Positions 9,878 to 20,098 of a stretch of 64,000 nt of DNA are shown here, one piece after another. Source of the stretch: Paenibacillus whitsoniae. Lineage in GTDB: Bacteria > Bacillota > Bacilli > Paenibacillales > NBRC-103111. Position numbers and translations under genes: made by a program. The notes beneath the pieces are model-generated. The model did not search any database and was not told the DNA's origin. It saw only the letters and a list, made by a program, of their open reading frames with translations. Numbering within the stretch: position 1 is the first letter of the stretch; every line of letters starts with the position of its first letter. The DNA lies in assembly GCF_003955665.1 (NCBI RefSeq), contig NZ_RXHU01000022.1, forward strand, positions 169,421 to 233,420. Reading direction: 5' to 3'.

Positions 9878-10750
9878 ATGGGGACGATGCATACACCGGA
9901 TACCTTGGCCGGACAGCCGGCCGATGTCAGCGGCTGTCTGACGCTAAACGGCGCTACCATTGAGTTTATTGAAGTCTTGCTGGAGTATCCCGCAGGCGCA
10001 GCCGGGGTTCCCTTGCATACGCATACGTGGTATGAGATGAATGTGGTGTTCGAGGGAACGATGTTCACGAGCTTTGAGAGCAGCATGCTGGAGATGAACG
10101 CCGGCGATTTTATCGTCGTACCGCCGGGCCAAGTGCATGCCCACCGGTATGTGCCGGACCGCCCGCACCGCGGCGTTTGCTTAAGATGGCGAATCCAAGA
10201 TTCTGCTTGTGAAGAGACCGATTCACTGGCTGGGCGTATCGCCAAGCTGGCTGCCTGGCAACCGGGGGTTTACACGGACAACCATGGCATTACCTCCCTT
10301 TTCCATACGCTTCTTGACGAATGCAGCCGCGGCGCCTCCCCTTTAAGCCTGCGACTTAGCGCATTCAAAATCGTCCTTGCCCTTTGCGAGCTGCAGCACG
10401 CCGAGCCCCGTCATCCAGCGCCGGGGTCGCATACCGATGCAGCGCTCCTGCGCAAAGTCGACATCTATTTGGAGGATTATTACAAGGTTAAATGGCATGC
10501 TGCGGAATTAGCGGCCTCCCTACACATGAGCTACGGCCATCTGGCCCGCACGTACAAGCGGCTCTCCGGCAAAACGCTCGTGGACCGCATGTTGGAAATC
10601 CGTCTCGCCAAGGCAGCCGAACTGCTGAAGTCGACCCGACTGTCCATGCAGGAGATCGCTGACCGGACGGGATTTGCCAGTGTGCACTATTTTAGCCGAG
10701 CCTTCAAGAAGGTGTATCAGGTTTCCCCACGGACGTATCGCAGCGGCTAA
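9878..10750 (+). CDS. AraC-family transcriptional regulator with cupin sensor domain
   Basis: 290 residues from ATG 9878, preceded by GGGGGA at 7 bases; the earlier ATG 9863 has no ribosome site. The N-terminal cupin (residues about 20-110, with LHTHTWYEMN and PPGQVHAHR) would bind a sugar. Two helix-turn-helix motifs occupy about residues 190-290 (AAELAASLHMSYGHLARTYK and MQEIADRTGFASVHYFSRAF). Divergent from the alpha-mannosidase operon, hence likely its activator. Its TAA overlaps the stop of the convergent DeoR gene by 3 bases, leaving no room for a separate terminator. Confidence 0.9.
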   Translation: MGTMHTPDTLAGQPADVSGCLTLNGATIEFIEVLLEYPAGAAGVPLHTHTWYEMNVVFEGTMFTSFESSMLEMNAGDFIVVPPGQVHAHRYVPDRPHRGVCLRWRIQDSACEETDSLAGRIAKLAAWQPGVYTDNHGITSLFHTLLDECSRGASPLSLRLSAFKIVLALCELQHAEPRHPAPGSHTDAALLRKVDIYLEDYYKVKWHAAELAASLHMSYGHLARTYKRLSGKTLVDRMLEIRLAKAAELLKSTRLSMQEIADRTGFASVHYFSRAFKKVYQVSPRTYRSG

Positions 10751-11505
10751 CAAACAACCAGATCCACCGATTCCTTCCGCAAAGCAGCGGCCAGCTCACC
10801 TTCCGGCTCACGGTCCGTAAACAAGCGGTCTACCTCACCAATCGTAGCAAAAGAAAACAAATCCTTCATGCCTAGCTTCGTATGATCCATTATCACGTTC
10901 ACTTCCGCAGCCTGCCGGATGACAAGCCGCTTGATCTCGGTTTCATGCATGTTGGAATTGCTGAAGCCGTGCTTGACCGATAATCCCGTCGTCCCGACAA
11001 AGACGCGGTCGATCGCCATCGTGCCCAGCCATGACGCGGTCATCGGTCCGACCATCGTAGCCGTCCGGTTCACAAGCATGCCGCCAACCACGATCGTTGG
11101 AATTTGCTTGTTCAGCAGTTCCGTCGCGATGTTCAGCGCATTGGTGATGACGGTGATGTCCATTTCGGGTTGCAGGAAGCGGGCAATCTGCAGGGTCGTA
11201 GAGCCTCCGTCGATGAACACGGATTCACCCTCCTGCAGACTGGCCGCTGCCCGCTGGCCCATCCGCATTTTCTCCTCCATCATCACCCCGGTGCGGTCTT
11301 TCAGCGCAATATCGTTGCCTATGAGGATAGCGCCGCCAAATGTACGCCTCAACAGCCCTGCCAACTCCAGCTTCTCCAAGTCTCTGCGCAGCGTCATTTC
11401 CGTCACGTCGAACATCGCTTTTAGCTCGACCAGCTTCACTTCGCCGTCCAAAGCCATCCGTTCCAAAATTTGCTGCTGACGTGGGTTCAAGGGTATCGTT
11501 GACAT
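10747..11505 (-). CDS. DeoR-family transcriptional repressor
   Basis: 252 residues from ATG 11505; GGAGG lies 8 bases upstream, inside a longer frame that would begin at TTG 11520. N-terminal winged helix with VTEMTLRRDLEKLE recognition helix (about residues 30-50). The C-terminal DeoR effector domain, related to sugar-phosphate isomerases, shows FIDGGSTT and TNALNIA, which bind a phosphosugar. Last gene of the cassette 15307-10747, so it probably represses its own operon and is released by a sugar phosphate made by the kinase encoded upstream (inference). Confidence 0.9.
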   Translation of the reverse strand: MSTIPLNPRQQQILERMALDGEVKLVELKAMFDVTEMTLRRDLEKLELAGLLRRTFGGAILIGNDIALKDRTGVMMEEKMRMGQRAAASLQEGESVFIDGGSTTLQIARFLQPEMDITVITNALNIATELLNKQIPTIVVGGMLVNRTATMVGPMTASWLGTMAIDRVFVGTTGLSVKHGFSNSNMHETEIKRLVIRQAAEVNVIMDHTKLGMKDLFSFATIGEVDRLFTDREPEGELAAALRKESVDLVVC

Positions 11506-11535
11506 GAAAATCCTCCGCAAGTTCGTGATATATCA

Positions 11536-13294
<1,759 letters not shown>

Positions 13295-13296
13295 CG

Positions 13297-14457
13297 TTAC
13301 TCCTCCCACCTAAGCGTAATCGTGCTCCCTGTTCGGCCCGATGCCAGGGCTGCCGTGAACAGGCGGTGACTGTCCGCCGCTTCTTCCGGCGTCGCGCAAT
13401 AAAACGGCTGGCGCATGCCGTCCCGGCCGTTGGCCAACTCATCACAGAACGCCGCCCACATCTGTAAGATGGAATCGGAAAAGCCAAATTCAAAAATGCC
13501 GCCCGTGATCGTCCCATATGCCGATTGGTAAGGCGCATCCGCCACATGCCAAGCTTGCACACCGCCCGGCGTATAAGGCAGCGAAGCAATCCGCTTCGGA
13601 TTCTTCGTTGTAAATTCGGCGGAGAAGTCGGTGCCCGTTACGCGAATAAACCACGTATTGGCATGTCCCGGCGCAATCCGTTTCGTGGACAGGATCATGG
13701 GGAATTGCTGTCCATCCGTCTTGACCTCACAAGCGAGAATCGCGTTATCCCAAGTCTCGCAAGGCGCCATGCCGCCCTTCCCGTCGGGCCGCTGCGGCAC
13801 GATTTTGGACAATAACGCCCTGACCGTGTCTGGCTTCCAGCCAAACCGCAGCGGAAGATGCAGCACGTGCAGACCGAGGTCGCCCATACAGCCGTATTCG
13901 CCGTTCGATGCGACTTTCCTTTTCCAATTGATCACCTTCGTCGGGTCCAAATCACTGGAATGCCAGAAACCCGCCTCTACCTCGATGATCCGGCCGAACT
14001 TCTCTTCCTGCACCCACTGCACAAGCTGCTGCGCGCCTGGAAAAAAGGGAAACTCCGATGAGCTGCGGACGATGACCTGAGGGTTCTGATCAATGGCCGC
14101 CATAATGGCCCTATTTGCTTCGAGATCAATGCCAAACGGCTTTTCCCCGAGCAAGTGCTTGCCCGCCTGGATAATATCGATATAGAGTTGCGCGTGCAAA
14201 TGATGCGGGACTGCGCAGTAAATCGCATCGACATCCGGGTTCGCCAGCAGCTCTTTATAGTCGCTATAGACGTACTCCACGCTGGGAACATTTTTCTGAA
14301 ACCACTCCGTAGCCGTCGGGATGGCATCGCATACCGCTACAATACGCGGTTCAAAGCTCAGATCTGTGAGGTGACACCATCTGGCAGCCGCGCTGGCAAA
14401 CTCTTTGCCCATCAAGCCGCAGCCGATCACTCCGAAACGTACCGTTTGTCTGGCCAT
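13297..14457 (-). CDS. Gfo/Idh/MocA-family oxidoreductase
   Basis: 386 residues. The N-terminal Rossmann fold has GVIGCGLMG (NAD(P) binding) and the family motif GEKPFG near residue 100, which carries the conserved lysine. The C-terminal half is the substrate-binding alpha/beta domain. AGGGGG precedes ATG 14457 by 9 bases. Part of the aldolase-kinase-isomerase cassette, where it may oxidise or reduce a sugar or inositol-like compound. Typical family length. Confidence 0.88.
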   Translation of the reverse strand: MARQTVRFGVIGCGLMGKEFASAAARWCHLTDLSFEPRIVAVCDAIPTATEWFQKNVPSVEYVYSDYKELLANPDVDAIYCAVPHHLHAQLYIDIIQAGKHLLGEKPFGIDLEANRAIMAAIDQNPQVIVRSSSEFPFFPGAQQLVQWVQEEKFGRIIEVEAGFWHSSDLDPTKVINWKRKVASNGEYGCMGDLGLHVLHLPLRFGWKPDTVRALLSKIVPQRPDGKGGMAPCETWDNAILACEVKTDGQQFPMILSTKRIAPGHANTWFIRVTGTDFSAEFTTKNPKRIASLPYTPGGVQAWHVADAPYQSAYGTITGGIFEFGFSDSILQMWAAFCDELANGRDGMRQPFYCATPEEAADSHRLFTAALASGRTGSTITLRWEE

Positions 14458-14470
14458 GGCAACTCGCCCC

Positions 14471-15307
14471 CTAATCTTGTGTGTTCAAAATGGACAGCGC
14501 CTGATCTTCCGAAGCGCCATGGTGAACGATCGACATCAGCGCTTTCGTCATGCCCGCCGGATTGGGATGCTGAATCACGTTGCGCCCGTATACAATGCCG
14601 GAGGCTCCCTGTTTCATCAATTCCACCGTACGGCTCATAATCTCTTCGTCGCTTGCTCTGCCGCCGCCGCGAACGAGCACAGGAATGCCGGAGGCCACTT
14701 CAATGATCCGGTGATACTCCTCCACATGATCGCACGGGTCCGCTTTAATGACATCCGCGCCTAGCTCCACGGCCTGCCGGACGAGCGGCATGATTTTATC
14801 CCTATCGCCGTCAACCATGTACCCGCCTTTGGCCTCATTCCCGAGCATAACCAGCGGCTCCACCATGAGCGGCATGCCGTACTTCTCGCACTCCGTTTTG
14901 AGGAGGGTCACATTTTTCACACACTGATGATGAAGTTCCGGCTGGTTCGGCAGCATAAGCAAGTTCACGCATACCGCCACCGCGTCCATCCGCACAGCAT
15001 GTTCAATTGCCTTGTCAATGAGTTCGCTGAACAAGTAACGCGGGAGCATGTTGCCATAGATGTTGGCGGCATCCGTGCGCAAGACCAAACCAGGCTTCCT
15101 GCTGCCTGGGATCGATTGCAAATGCCTTGCTTGACCGACGCTGAGCTGGATGCAATCCGGCCCCGCTTGTACGACCGTGTCGACAGCCGCCTTCATGTCC
15201 GAAATTCCCGTCAAAAACGATACCTCATTAAAAAAGCCGTGATCAATCGCTACATCGAAGCATTTCCCTTGTTCACTGAACATGCGGTTCAAACGTGGTT
15301 TCAACAA
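14471..15307 (-). CDS. Class I aldolase of the DhnA/LsrF family
   Basis: 278 residues from TTG 15307, chosen because GAGGAG lies 9 bases upstream. An ATG at 15316 directly abuts that site with no spacer, so it is less likely. TIM-barrel aldolase: active-site start FDVAIDHG, the Schiff-base lysine in GADVIKADPC (Lys188), and phosphate-binding end VLVRGGG and GIVYGRNV. It would split a phosphorylated ketose into two smaller carbonyl compounds. First gene of the cassette, with a good promoter upstream. Suggested order of action is isomerase, kinase, then this aldolase (inference). Confidence 0.87.
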   Translation of the reverse strand: MLKPRLNRMFSEQGKCFDVAIDHGFFNEVSFLTGISDMKAAVDTVVQAGPDCIQLSVGQARHLQSIPGSRKPGLVLRTDAANIYGNMLPRYLFSELIDKAIEHAVRMDAVAVCVNLLMLPNQPELHHQCVKNVTLLKTECEKYGMPLMVEPLVMLGNEAKGGYMVDGDRDKIMPLVRQAVELGADVIKADPCDHVEEYHRIIEVASGIPVLVRGGGRASDEEIMSRTVELMKQGASGIVYGRNVIQHPNPAGMTKALMSIVHHGASEDQALSILNTQD

Positions 15308-15343
15308 GCTGCTCATCTCCTCAAATAAATTATCGTTTATAAC

Positions 15344-15372
15344 ATTATACTATGTTAATTTCAAACATTTAA
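15344..15372 (-). promoter_or_regulatory. Promoter of the aldolase-kinase-isomerase cassette
   Basis: Perfect -10 TATAAT at 15344-15349, 17-base spacer, weak -35 TTAAAT at 15367-15372, ending about 36 bases before the start. The A/T-rich sequence between -10 and start contains ATTATCGTTTATAAC-like partial repeats that could be the DeoR operator (inference). Confidence 0.55.
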
Positions 15373-15390
15373 CAAGATAAAAATCTAACT

Positions 15391-16245
15391 CTAATCGAAG
15401 TCGAGTTTGCCGTGTTTTTCTCTATACGCAATGGGGGTGCAGAAAAACCGTTCCTTAAATAATCGATAAAAGTAACTAAGACTTCCAAAGCCGCAGTGCA
15501 AACAAATACCCAAAATGTCCAAGTCACTATGTTCGATAAGATCGGCCGCATAGGCAAGCCGTTGTTCATTGATCCAGTGCGTAGGGGTCACTTGATAATA
15601 CTTTTTCCAACATCGTGCAACGTGCTCGGGAGAACAAGGGGCGGATTGATACAACGCATTCACACCGCTCAAGAAAACCTCGTTTTTCGTTGCATGATCA
15701 TGAAGTTCTCTGAGCCAACCCGGAGCTTTGTCATAAGCAGCACCATCTTGCTGTTCGGTAAACGCTCGCGTGAAGAGACTTGCGAGCAAGCCGCGTGTCA
15801 TACTGTTCATTTGAGCTTGATCGGTACGAACGATCGTCCAAATATCCCTACATTGATGGATGAACGCCCTGGCTTGCTCAGCAGAAAGATAACGGACAGG
15901 GGGCATTTTGGCATGTAATAATGGAATAGAAGGAAAGCCCGGACCTAAAAAAGCGAAAATCTCGAGAATAAGCTCGTCACGCAGATTCATATTTAGCAGC
16001 TCTACTTTTTCATCATGGATCGCTTCAAAACTATGCTGATCGTCTGGTCGAATAAAGACCAAGGCCCCTTCATCTAATTGCTCGCTTTGACCATTGACCA
16101 CGTGGCAGACGCTCCCTTTGATGACAAGAAAAATTTCGTAAAAATCGTGGGCATGTGGAATGGACCAATACCGGAAATTTTTATGGTAAAGGATAAGAGC
16201 ATCCAATTCCTTTCCCAAGATTTCATTTGCATGGAGTATAAGCAT
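15391..16245 (-). CDS. AraC-family transcriptional regulator
   Basis: 284 residues. N-terminal cupin-type sensor (IPHAHDFYEIFLVIKG, FIRPDDQHSF) and C-terminal AraC helix-turn-helix pair (residues about 180-275, ending LGICLHCGFGSLSYFYRLFKERF). AGGGGG lies 9 bases before ATG 16245. Divergent from the beta-mannosidase gene 113 bases away, which is its likely target. Confidence 0.88.
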   Translation of the reverse strand: MLILHANEILGKELDALILYHKNFRYWSIPHAHDFYEIFLVIKGSVCHVVNGQSEQLDEGALVFIRPDDQHSFEAIHDEKVELLNMNLRDELILEIFAFLGPGFPSIPLLHAKMPPVRYLSAEQARAFIHQCRDIWTIVRTDQAQMNSMTRGLLASLFTRAFTEQQDGAAYDKAPGWLRELHDHATKNEVFLSGVNALYQSAPCSPEHVARCWKKYYQVTPTHWINEQRLAYAADLIEHSDLDILGICLHCGFGSLSYFYRLFKERFFCTPIAYREKHGKLDFD

Positions 16246-16358
16246 TCCTCGTGCCCCCCTTACAGATCATTACAGTTCAATATATATCAGTGGAAATGAA
16301 GAGTTTTTCTCCTGTTTTTGGTATCGTAATCTCAGATCGATCAGTAGGAGGAACTACA

Positions 16359-18905
16359 ATGAGACAATCTCTCAATCAGGACTGGCGTCTCACCTATGAG
16401 GACCTGTCCGTTAGTCCAGAGCAGTCATTCAAGATTTTCAATAAACAAACAGGATGGTTCGACGTTGCTTCGCTCCCTTGTGATATCCACGTTCCCCTTA
16501 TCGAGAACAACGTCATTAAGGAGCCTCTCGTTGGAGAACATTGTTGGGACAGCGAATGGACGGAAAAAAAGTCGTGGTGGTTTGCCAAAACATTCGATGT
16601 CAGCCTAGACATGTTGAATGAGGAAAGGGTGACTTTATGCATCGAGTCTCTGGATTGCGAAGCGGATATTTGGTTGAATCGAGTCCATCTTGGACATCAT
16701 CGCAGCGCATTCTACCCCTTCCTTACAAATATCAAAGAAATGCTCTCGCTCACTAACAACGAGCTTCTTATTAGAGTCACATCCGGACTTGAGCATGTTT
16801 CAGAGCAAGAGATCGCTATGACGGAGGGCTCCTTGTTCCTCATAGAGAACAGCGCAATAGGAAAACGAGGCGACGAACGCCGCTCCAACGTTCGCAAAGC
16901 CCAGTTTGTGTATGGATGGGATTGGGCGCCTCGGGTTGCGACATGTGGGATCCCAGGGGAAATCTGGTTAGAAGGAACTTCCGTTGCCGAGATCACTGGA
17001 ATTAAAGCGGAAACGGTAGCTTTGGACCCCGTAGCGCGAGTACGATTTGAAGTGGAAATCAAACAATTTCACCCCTATGAGACAAGAGAGGGTGAACTTA
17101 CGCTATCCCTCTTCCGCCCTGATGGCTCCTTGGAGCATGCGACTCTGAGAAAGCTTTGCCTTCGCTCCGGGATCCAATATGTGACGATCGAGATCCCCAT
17201 CCCACACGTGAAGCTGTGGTGGCCCAACGGAATGGGAGATCAGCCCCTGTATAGGGTGGAGGCTGAATTAATAATAGGCGAGTATATCTCAGAATACCCT
17301 CCGTTCCGGATCGGAATTCGAACGATTCATCTGAATACGGAACGTATAGCAGGAAATCCCGATGAGGTAGAGCGCCAGTTTACCTTTGAAGTCAATGGGG
17401 TACCGATGTTCTGTAAGGGAGCGAATTGGGTACCGGCTGATTCCATTGTAGCTCGCGTCAGCGATGACAAATATACAGCTTTGCTCGAGGAGGCCCGTGA
17501 AGCTCATTTTTCGATGCTTCGCGTTTGGGGTGGCGGGATTTATGAGCGTAAGATCTTTTACGACAAATGTGATGAGTTCGGCTTGCTGATCTGGCATGAT
17601 TTCATGTTTACCTGCGGGAAATATCCCGATCATCTATCTTGGTTCAGGGAAGAAGTATCTAAGGAGATGGATTACCAAACTCGACGACTGCGGAACCATC
17701 CCTCCTTAGCTTTATGGTGCGGAAACAATGAGAACCATTGGGGGTTTGCCGAGTGGTGGACGGATTCCCGGCACCCGCACTTTTATGGGGGGGCCTTCCT
17801 CTATAACGAGCTTGCCCCTCAAATTGTTCATCGCAACTCCCCGTCAATCCCTTATTGGAATAGCTCTCCCTATGGCGGCACGCATCCGAACGAGAATGCC
17901 ATGGGGGATCGACATCATTGGGGTGAAGCGACCATGAGTCCCGACATGGTAAGACGAATAACACCGGAGGTTTATGATGAAGTAACGTCAAAGTTCGTAT
18001 CGGAATATGGCTATATCGGACCTAGCACGTTTTCAAGTGTCGCCCAATATTTGGGGAGCGAAACGATCCGTACGGAAGGAAGCGTATGGTCACTTCATAC
18101 CAATACGTTCGAGAAAGATACTGTAATTGCAGGGATCCGCAAACATTATAAAGCGGACGGCGAATTAAGCTTAGAGGCGTATCTCTTGTACGCCGGACTG
18201 TGTCAGGGACTTATGTATGGGTATTCGTTAGAATCACTGCGAAGGAATAGCCAATGCTCCGGCGCTTTATTCTGGATGTTTAATGATTGTTGGGGGGAAG
18301 TCGGCTGGAGTGTCGTAGATTATTACCTTCGTCGGAAGATCGCCTACTATGCGGTTAAACGGGCTTTTCAGCCGATAAAGTTAGTTGTAAGGCAACATGC
18401 GGGATACGTTGAAGTGACGGCGATCAACGAAACCTCTCTGCCCATCCTTGAGAAATTGGAATGTGGCTTCTTATCATACGATGGCCGTATTCGAAACACG
18501 GAGTATGCAGATGTCGTCATTCCAGCACGTTCCCGGGGAATCATCCATCGATTTCTTCTTCCCACCGCCGAAGACGGCGTGATAGCGGTTATCCCTGAAT
18601 CTTGTGGGGATCCTCGCGGTATTCTTCCTGCGATTCTTAGGCAAGCCGATTTTCGAAGTCTTTCGCTTCCAGAAGCCCAAGTAGGCATTCAAGAAATTGT
18701 TCCACAAAAAGATTCTATCCTTGTACACCTCAAAGCAGAAACGTATTGTCATGCCGTACATCTTCTCGTACCGGACGATATTCGTTTAAGTGACCATTAC
18801 TTTGATCTTCTCCCTGGTGAAACAAGAATCGTTACAATTTATTCCCCTCCTTACAAATTACCTTTAGGAGAAATCGAAGTGAAATGTGTTCGGACTTCAA
18901 CATAA
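16359..18905 (+). CDS. GH2 beta-mannosidase
   Basis: 848 residues from ATG 16359, with AGGAGG 8 bases upstream; the longer frame from 16251 lacks a site. GH2 layout: N-terminal sugar-binding jelly roll (residues 1-180), immunoglobulin-like domain, central barrel and C-terminal domains. The acid/base is Glu458 in WCGNNENHWG, a spelling characteristic of beta-mannosidases. The nucleophile is Glu549 in FVSEYGYIG. No signal peptide, so it removes beta-mannose from imported oligosaccharides such as mannan fragments or the N-glycan core. Followed by a strong terminator. Confidence 0.92.
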   Translation: MRQSLNQDWRLTYEDLSVSPEQSFKIFNKQTGWFDVASLPCDIHVPLIENNVIKEPLVGEHCWDSEWTEKKSWWFAKTFDVSLDMLNEERVTLCIESLDCEADIWLNRVHLGHHRSAFYPFLTNIKEMLSLTNNELLIRVTSGLEHVSEQEIAMTEGSLFLIENSAIGKRGDERRSNVRKAQFVYGWDWAPRVATCGIPGEIWLEGTSVAEITGIKAETVALDPVARVRFEVEIKQFHPYETREGELTLSLFRPDGSLEHATLRKLCLRSGIQYVTIEIPIPHVKLWWPNGMGDQPLYRVEAELIIGEYISEYPPFRIGIRTIHLNTERIAGNPDEVERQFTFEVNGVPMFCKGANWVPADSIVARVSDDKYTALLEEAREAHFSMLRVWGGGIYERKIFYDKCDEFGLLIWHDFMFTCGKYPDHLSWFREEVSKEMDYQTRRLRNHPSLALWCGNNENHWGFAEWWTDSRHPHFYGGAFLYNELAPQIVHRNSPSIPYWNSSPYGGTHPNENAMGDRHHWGEATMSPDMVRRITPEVYDEVTSKFVSEYGYIGPSTFSSVAQYLGSETIRTEGSVWSLHTNTFEKDTVIAGIRKHYKADGELSLEAYLLYAGLCQGLMYGYSLESLRRNSQCSGALFWMFNDCWGEVGWSVVDYYLRRKIAYYAVKRAFQPIKLVVRQHAGYVEVTAINETSLPILEKLECGFLSYDGRIRNTEYADVVIPARSRGIIHRFLLPTAEDGVIAVIPESCGDPRGILPAILRQADFRSLSLPEAQVGIQEIVPQKDSILVHLKAETYCHAVHLLVPDDIRLSDHYFDLLPGETRIVTIYSPPYKLPLGEIEVKCVRTST

Positions 18906-18916
18906 ACCGAAAAATG

Positions 18917-18950
18917 ACCCGCTCACCCATGATGAGCGGGTTATTTTATT
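18917..18950. terminator. Bidirectional terminator between convergent genes
   Basis: Perfect 9-bp stem ACCCGCTCA/TGAGCGGGT with a 7-base loop. On the plus strand TTATTTTATT follows (end of the beta-mannosidase). On the minus strand CATTTTT follows (end of the oxidoreductase at 18962). Confidence 0.85.
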
Positions 18951-18961
18951 GTCTATGCGGA

Positions 18962-20038
18962 TTATTCCTGCTGAATTGCATCCATGATCATTTGAAAGAT
19001 CATGAGATCCTGCAAATAATCCTCTGGTGTCGTCTTCGGCGGCATCCTCTTCGTGACGACTTCATGGAAATATTCCAACTCATACACATAAGCATCCTTG
19101 TAGGTCGTTCGAGCCGTTGATTGATTAAAATTGTCCCCGCTCGTCTCATTGATATGCAATGTCGTTGGCAGCTGCCGGATATACGGGGTATCGTACTGGA
19201 TAAGGACGGACTTGTTCTCGCCATAGACCTCGATATGCGCATCGAATCTACCTTGTTGATCGATCCCCGTCTCAAAAGTCACGTTAAAACCCTCATATTC
19301 AAAGATGGCATTCTTGAATCTTCCGCCCAGCCAAGAGGAGGCTGCTTTCACCCCGATCGGCATCCCGATTAGCTCTCTCATCGCCGAAATGTCATGGCTG
19401 TTTAGTCCGAGCAGCAGGCCATAGGCTGCATACATCTCATCTGACACTTCGCCAATTGCCTCTTTCATGAGTCTGGCGGTCCGCTCCTTGCGTTCCTGTG
19501 CAGCTGATGATGGGATATCATCGAAACGAAAGACCGGGCTGGATTGACGCGTGAAGAACTGATTAGGGCCGATGATATCCCGCACGCGGGCATAGATAAT
19601 CGGTCCCAAGGACTTGACCTCTTCAATCGCCCGCAGATAAGCGGGAGCAAACCGTCTCATATAACCGACCATGACATGTGCGCTTGAAGCGTCACGCGCT
19701 TGAATAATCTCATGAACCTCACGTTGGGTACAGCACATCGGCTTCTCTACAAATACGTGTACGTTCCTGTTAAGTGCCGCAATCGTACATTCCGTATGAT
19801 AATCCATATGATTCAGCACAAAAACAGCATCCAGCTCACACTGTTCAAGCATCTCATTGTAGTTTAGAAATAATTGCTTAACCCGATATTTCTCACCGAT
19901 CTTGGCTAACAGCTTCGGTGAAATATCACAAAATGCCACCATCTCATACAGCTCAGATAAGGAATCCAGAATCGGCAAATGAACCATTTGCGCGACTTCT
20001 CCTACACCGATAATACCTACTTTTATCTTGGTCACCAT
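18962..20038 (-). CDS. Gfo/Idh/MocA-family oxidoreductase
   Basis: 358 residues. Rossmann motif GIIGVGEVAQ at residues 8-17 and the family lysine in VEKPMC near residue 98; substrate-binding domain with HDISAMRELIG. Downstream of the giant GH99-like gene by 60 bases on the same strand, so it may be the last gene of the ABC importer unit 29936-18962. Likely oxidises a sugar released by that enzyme (inference). Confidence 0.88.
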   Translation of the reverse strand: MVTKIKVGIIGVGEVAQMVHLPILDSLSELYEMVAFCDISPKLLAKIGEKYRVKQLFLNYNEMLEQCELDAVFVLNHMDYHTECTIAALNRNVHVFVEKPMCCTQREVHEIIQARDASSAHVMVGYMRRFAPAYLRAIEEVKSLGPIIYARVRDIIGPNQFFTRQSSPVFRFDDIPSSAAQERKERTARLMKEAIGEVSDEMYAAYGLLLGLNSHDISAMRELIGMPIGVKAASSWLGGRFKNAIFEYEGFNVTFETGIDQQGRFDAHIEVYGENKSVLIQYDTPYIRQLPTTLHINETSGDNFNQSTARTTYKDAYVYELEYFHEVVTKRMPPKTTPEDYLQDLMIFQMIMDAIQQE

Positions 20039-20063
20039 GCAATCTCCTTTGTTTGTATGATGT

Positions 20064-20084
20064 GCCTCCCCATAAAGGGGAGGC
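20064..20084 (-). other. GC-rich hairpin between two co-directional genes
   Basis: Perfect 8-bp stem GCCTCCCC/GGGGAGGC just after the stop of the GH99-like gene. On the minus strand no T tract follows, so it is more likely an RNA-stabilising or partial-termination hairpin than a full terminator. Confidence 0.4.
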
Positions 20085-20098
20085 TTTCCATCTTCTTT